A stretch of 17,332 nt of DNA, from positions 1 to 17,332 of the forward strand of contig DATKGG010000027.1 in the NCBI GenBank assembly GCA_035510855.1, written 5' to 3'. Every line of letters starts with the position of its first letter. The first letter of the stretch is position 1. Position numbers and translations under genes: made by a program. This document shows, piece after piece, positions 14,554 to 17,332 of this stretch. A model generated the notes under the pieces. The model was not told the DNA's origin, searched no databases, and saw only the letters and a program-made list of their open reading frames with translations. Source of the stretch: Palsa-459 sp035510855. Its GTDB lineage: Bacteria; Actinomycetota; Acidimicrobiia; Acidimicrobiales; RAAP-2.

Positions 14554-15324
14554 TCAGCCGATCGCCAGGCGGATCGTCGTCGCCGCGCCGATCACGATGA
14601 TCACCGCGCGCAGGAGCGAGGGGCGCAGCGACTTCACGAGCGCGGTCCCACCGATCCCGCCGATCGCCGTGCCGATCCAGAGGCACACCACGACGTCCCA
14701 CGCGAGGTGCCCGCGGATCACGAACACGACGGCCGCGACGGCGTTGATGAGAATGGAGAGCACGCTGCGCAGCCCCGACAGCGTGGTGAGGTCATCGGGG
14801 AGCGCCAGGCCCATGACGGCGAGCAGCATGATGCCGACACCCGCGCCGAAGTAGCCGCCGTACACGGCGATCACGAACGTGCCGGCCTGGAGCAGCACGC
14901 GCCGCGTCGGGTGGTCGTGGGGGACGCGCGCCGCGGCGCGCACGACGAGCGGCTGGGCCGCGAAGCAGAGTGTCGCGACCCCGATCAGCCAGGGCACCAC
15001 CGTGCGGAACGTCGCGGGGGTCCCGCCGAGGAGGAGGGCGGTGCCGACGAGCGACCCGAGGACGCACACGGGCGACAACGAGACGAGCAGCGGGCGTCGC
15101 GCCACCAGCCGCTCACGGAAGCCCGCGATCCCCGCCATGTAGCTCGGCAGGACCCCGACCGATGACGACACGTTGGCGGTCAGCGCGGGCAGGCCGAGCG
15201 CGAGCAGCACGGGGAAGGTGAACAGCGTCCCGCCCCCCGCGATGCCGTTCGCGATGCCCGCGACGACGCCGACGATGAGCACGATCGCCTCGCGCGCGAC
15301 CCCGTGGACCGCCGCGAGGGGCAT
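14554..15324 (-). CDS. TauE/SafE-family sulfite/anion exporter (COG0730)
   Basis: A 256-aa polytopic membrane protein with the two-repeat architecture of the TauE/SafE family, which exports sulfite, sulfoacetate or related organic anions and sometimes transports thiosulfate. The first repeat has GVVAGIANGIAGGGTLFTFP (19-38) and NVSSSVGVLPS (51-61). The second has YGGYFGAGVGIMLL (155-168) and INAVAAVVFV (193-202). About eight hydrophobic helices fit the usual 250-270 aa length. ATG 15324 is supported by TAGGGT exactly 6 nt upstream. It is transcribed divergently from the Nudix gene across a 56-bp gap and is followed by DUF4395 at 24 nt; that partner, with its CxxC pairs, makes a sulfur-related substrate plausible but not proven. 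Confidence 0.92.
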   Translation of the reverse strand: MPLAAVHGVAREAIVLIVGVVAGIANGIAGGGTLFTFPVLLALGLPALTANVSSSVGVLPSYMAGIAGFRERLVARRPLLVSLSPVCVLGSLVGTALLLGGTPATFRTVVPWLIGVATLCFAAQPLVVRAAARVPHDHPTRRVLLQAGTFVIAVYGGYFGAGVGIMLLAVMGLALPDDLTTLSGLRSVLSILINAVAAVVFVIRGHLAWDVVVCLWIGTAIGGIGGTALVKSLRPSLLRAVIIVIGAATTIRLAIG

Positions 15325-15330
15325 CGCGAC

Positions 15331-15336
15331 ACCCTA
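15331..15336 (-). promoter_or_regulatory. -10 box TAGGGT, leaderless type, TauE gene
   Basis: TAGGGT on the reverse strand ends 6 nt before ATG 15324. It lies back to back with the Nudix promoter within 56 bp. A clear -35 is not seen. Confidence 0.5.
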
Positions 15337-15367
15337 CGGTGTCCACTGATTTCGGGCAGACGACTTG

Positions 15368-15373
15368 TAGCCT
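15368..15373 (+). promoter_or_regulatory. -10 box TAGCCT, leaderless type, Nudix gene
   Basis: TAGCCT ends 7 nt before GTG 15381, and CTGATT about 16 nt upstream is a partial -35 match. It favours the 15381 start over the in-frame GTG at 15339, which would overlap the TauE promoter. Confidence 0.45.
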
Positions 15374-15380
15374 CGACGAC

Positions 15381-15830
15381 GTGTCGGGCACGCTCACACC
15401 GCTGCGCGAGACGACCGACGTGATCCACGCCGCCGGCGGCATCGTCGCGCGCAGAGGCGACGGCGGCGAGCCGCTGGTCGCGGTCGTCTGGCGCGCCGCA
15501 CGCGGGGACTGGACGTTCCCCAAGGGCAAGCTCAATCTCTCGGAGACCTACGAGCAGGCCGCGCTCCGCGAGGTCGCAGAAGAGACCGGCCTGACCTGCC
15601 AGGTCGTGCGCTTCATCGGGACCACCCAGTACCAGCACCGCAAGGGCCGGGCCAAGGTGGTCGCCTACTTCCTCATGGTCCCGAGCGACGGCGAGTTCAC
15701 GCCGAACGACGAGGTCGACGAGCTGCGCTGGTGCTCGGTGCGCGACGCAGAGCGCCTGCTCACCTGGGATCGGGACCGTGACCTGCTCGAGCGCGCGTCG
15801 TCGCTGCCCGAGCTGCGCGACGAGTCCTGA
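15381..15830 (+). CDS. Nudix hydrolase, MutT1/Ap4A-hydrolase-like
   Basis: A 149-aa Nudix enzyme that should hydrolyse a nucleoside-diphosphate-linked compound. The Nudix box G-x5-E-x7-REVAEETGL is complete at residues 49-71, with Glu64, Glu67 and Glu68 available for metal binding. It is preceded by WTFPKGK (44-50), a motif shared by diadenosine-polyphosphate hydrolases and MutT1-like proteins, and by HAAGGIVARR (16-25). YQHRKGRAKVVAYFLM (84-99) and DEVDELRWCSV (110-120) form the typical later strands. No C-terminal histidine-phosphatase domain follows, unlike mycobacterial MutT1. GTG 15381 is preferred because TAGCCT lies 7 nt upstream and homology begins soon after; GTG 15339 would add 14 residues. 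Divergent from tauE, and convergent with the next gene with 13 nt between the coding ends. Confidence 0.94.
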   Translation: MSGTLTPLRETTDVIHAAGGIVARRGDGGEPLVAVVWRAARGDWTFPKGKLNLSETYEQAALREVAEETGLTCQVVRFIGTTQYQHRKGRAKVVAYFLMVPSDGEFTPNDEVDELRWCSVRDAERLLTWDRDRDLLERASSLPELRDES

Positions 15831-15843
15831 GCCGAGCCGCCCG

Positions 15844-16617
15844 TCAGCTGCAGAGCGTGATCCTCGGCGACCTGGGGACCCTGGCGAGTCGGCCGTCGGT
15901 GATCCGGTAGGAGAAGGGGCGCCGTCCCGCGGCGGGCGCGGCGTGCATCTCGGAGACTGCGAACAGCTTGGTCCTGGTCGTGATCAGGTCCGTCTCGGAG
16001 ACGTGCTGGCCCTCGTTCACGTAGGTCGAGGTGATCTCGGTCAGCACGCCGTGGACGACCTTGGGCGCGAAGTCCCCGACGGCCACCCAGAACGGCGTCC
16101 CGACGGTGTAGGGGACCTTGCGCAGCGCCTCTCTCTTGAAGCACTTTGCGCCCGTGGGCAGCACGATGCCCTCGTAGGCCTCCGCTCGGTGCACGACGAT
16201 CTCGATCGGGTACTGCCTGCACTTGACCGCGTGGCAGCGCGCGTCGATCGGCGTGATGACGTCCTCCAGCCACACCGTGCTCCCCGCGTGCTGGACGAGC
16301 ACGATGTGCTCGCGGGCTGGATACACCGGGAGGCGGCTCTTGAACTGGGCGAAGCCCCATGCCCAGGTGACCTGGTTCTTCTTCACCGAGTCACTGGCCC
16401 GCATCCAGCCGGTCTGGTTGAGCACGTAGGCAGGCAGCGCGTCGGTCCTCGCCGCGGCAACCCGGTAGAACGCGATCGCCGCGGGGTTGCCGGTCGCGCC
16501 GAAGCCGTACGCGTCGAGCGGGACTGCCACGATCGCCGCCGCCGCGACGAACAGGACCGCGCCAGCCAGGCGGCAACGCGGTGCGCGCCGGCTGGTCGAT
16601 GAAGCGGGGTGGCGCAT
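15844..16617 (-). CDS. Secreted or membrane-anchored hypothetical protein with four cysteines
   Basis: A 257-aa protein with an Arg-rich N-terminus (RRAPRCR) and one hydrophobic segment (18-34), then an extracytoplasmic region of about 220 residues. In that region Cys128, Cys133, Cys159 and Cys256 could form two disulfides. Predicted structure is mostly beta, with strands such as HIVLVQHAGSTVWLEDVITP (104-123), PIEIVVHRA, GTPFWVAVGDFAPKVVHGVL (173-192) and FSYRITDG; no catalytic motif was recognised. ATG 16617 has GGAG 5 nt upstream and yields a normal signal sequence; an ATG at 16674 would add 19 polar residues. It follows the HAD gene by 78 nt on the same strand. In layout (short, one hydrophobic segment, four cysteines) it resembles the 174-aa protein at 3055, but no clear sequence similarity is visible. 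Confidence 0.8.
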   Translation of the reverse strand: MRHPASSTSRRAPRCRLAGAVLFVAAAAIVAVPLDAYGFGATGNPAAIAFYRVAAARTDALPAYVLNQTGWMRASDSVKKNQVTWAWGFAQFKSRLPVYPAREHIVLVQHAGSTVWLEDVITPIDARCHAVKCRQYPIEIVVHRAEAYEGIVLPTGAKCFKREALRKVPYTVGTPFWVAVGDFAPKVVHGVLTEITSTYVNEGQHVSETDLITTRTKLFAVSEMHAAPAAGRRPFSYRITDGRLARVPRSPRITLCS

Positions 16618-16695
16618 CGTGTCTCCGTTCCTGTCAGGTCGCCCGGCAGGCTGCCCGGCCAATTGTCCCAGCACGCACGCGCCCCGCGGTGTCGG

Positions 16696-17332
16696 TCATG
16701 CCGGCACCGCCTCGAGCACCTCGTCGACCAAGTCGGCCACCGAGTCCACGATCCGTCCGGGCCGGTAGGGGAAGCGCTCGACGTCGCCCGGCTTGGTCAC
16801 GCCGCTCATGACGAGGATCGTCTCGAGCCCGGACTCGATGCCCGCCACGACGTCGGTGTCCATGCGGTCGCCGACCATGACGGTCGCCTCTGAGTGCCCC
16901 TGGATCTTGTTCAATCCCTCTCGCACCATGAGGGGGTTGGGCTTCCCGACGAAGTACGGGGCCCTGCCGGTCGCGTGGCGGATCAACTGGGCGACCGACC
17001 CGGTCGCGGGCAGGATGCCGTCAGGCGACGGACCCGTCGGGTCCGGGTTGGCCGCGAGGAACCTCGCGCCCGCGGCGATCAGCCGGACCGCCTTGGTGAT
17101 CGCCTCGAAGCTGTAGGTGCGTGTCTCGCCGAGGATCACGTAATCGGGATCGCGGTCGGTCATGACGTAGCCGACCTCGTGCAGCGCCGTGGTGAGCCCT
17201 GTCTCGCCGAGCACGAACGCCGTGCCGTTGGGACGCTGCGTCTGCACGAAGCGCGCCGTGGCGAGCGCGGCGGTCCACAGCTCGGACTCGGGGACCTCGA
17301 GGCCCAAAGAAGAGAGGCGCGCGGCGAGGTCG
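16696..17332 (-). CDS. HAD-IIA family hydrolase, NagD-like (5' end cut by window edge)
   Basis: A 212-codon C-terminal part of a HAD subfamily IIA phosphatase, a group acting on small sugar or nucleotide phosphates (NagD, phosphoglycolate and 4-nitrophenyl phosphatases). The frame is open to the right edge and lacks the N-terminal nucleophile motif (DxDG), which should lie outside. Seen here are the IIA cap region (TAFVLGETGLTTALHEVGY, DYVILGETRTYSFE), FLAANPDPTGP, the motif-III lysine in FVGKPNPLMV and motif IV MVGDRMDTDVVAGIESG with the two acidic metal residues. The family is about 260-340 aa, so roughly 50-70 residues are missing. The stop lies 78 nt before the next minus-strand gene. Confidence 0.94.
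   Translation of the reverse strand, partial: DLAARLSSLGLEVPESELWTAALATARFVQTQRPNGTAFVLGETGLTTALHEVGYVMTDRDPDYVILGETRTYSFEAITKAVRLIAAGARFLAANPDPTGPSPDGILPATGSVAQLIRHATGRAPYFVGKPNPLMVREGLNKIQGHSEATVMVGDRMDTDVVAGIESGLETILVMSGVTKPGDVERFPYRPGRIVDSVADLVDEVLEAVPA

Noticed and set aside
13786..15165. Plus-strand open frame of about 460 codons across the DUF4395 and TauE genes
   Set aside because: It is antisense to two recognisable membrane proteins, and its product is a charged low-complexity string.
16635..16662. Imperfect GGCAG/CTGCC dyad between the HAD gene and the 257-aa gene
   Set aside because: The stem is short and the loop is a single base; it is too weak to call a terminator or operator.
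1..17332. CRISPR arrays, insertion sequences, attachment sites, integrases or phage genes
   Set aside because: No regularly spaced repeats, transposase or recombinase motifs were found on either strand; gene order and composition look chromosomal.

Overview
The window is very GC-rich throughout, with GC-ending codons, several GTG starts, and typical actinobacterial gene families (TypA, a long Lhr helicase, a HAD-IIA phosphatase, Nudix, DUF4395, secreted CHAP enzymes). At least six genes have a TANNNT -10 box only 6-7 nt before the start codon, which points to leaderless transcripts. An actinomycete (Actinomycetota), possibly a deep lineage such as Acidimicrobiia, fits best; the sequence does not fix the genus.

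Layout. 1-2931 (minus): a run of a degenerate PD-(D/E)XK-like protein, a related-looking 278-aa protein and the translational GTPase TypA. TypA runs off the left edge, and the first 17 bases look like a low-complexity contig-end artefact. 3055-3751 (plus): a short secreted four-cysteine protein and a tiny one-helix membrane protein, followed by two tandem hairpins. 3955-8241 (plus): a complete Lhr-type ATP-dependent helicase of 1428 aa. 8395-9614 (minus): a small zinc-ribbon protein, an acidic/coiled-coil protein and a VOC (glyoxalase-fold) protein, the latter two with leaderless-type promoters. 9754-14027: a divergent pair of large secreted proteins (694 aa and 629 aa). 14029-15324 (minus): DUF4395 membrane protein and a TauE/SafE anion exporter. 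15381-15829 (plus): Nudix hydrolase. 15844-17332 (minus): a secreted hypothetical protein and a HAD-IIA phosphatase cut by the right edge.

The most interesting part is the divergent pair at 9754-14027. Both proteins carry a signal peptide and seven degenerate repeats of about 52 residues, each with a G-(D/H/E)-L-hydrophobic-E/x-aromatic core followed about 14 residues later by a W-x-A-x-D-(L/V)-(T/S) core. This is what a seven-bladed beta-propeller of the PLL-lectin type would look like. They differ at the C-terminus: one ends in a CHAP-type cysteine peptidase/amidase domain with visible Cys, His and Asn, the other in an unrelated domain with an FDPEG motif that could be a TIM-barrel glycoside-hydrolase-like fold. 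One common binding module thus appears to be combined with two different effector modules, expressed from one shared control region. That region contains helically phased GTTGAC repeats, overlapping alternative hairpins, and a 26-codon leader ORF with a near-perfect Shine-Dalgarno sequence that is stop-start coupled to the CHAP gene.

No RNA genes, CRISPR arrays, insertion sequences or attachment sites were recognised, and no gene-free stretch exceeds 300 bases.
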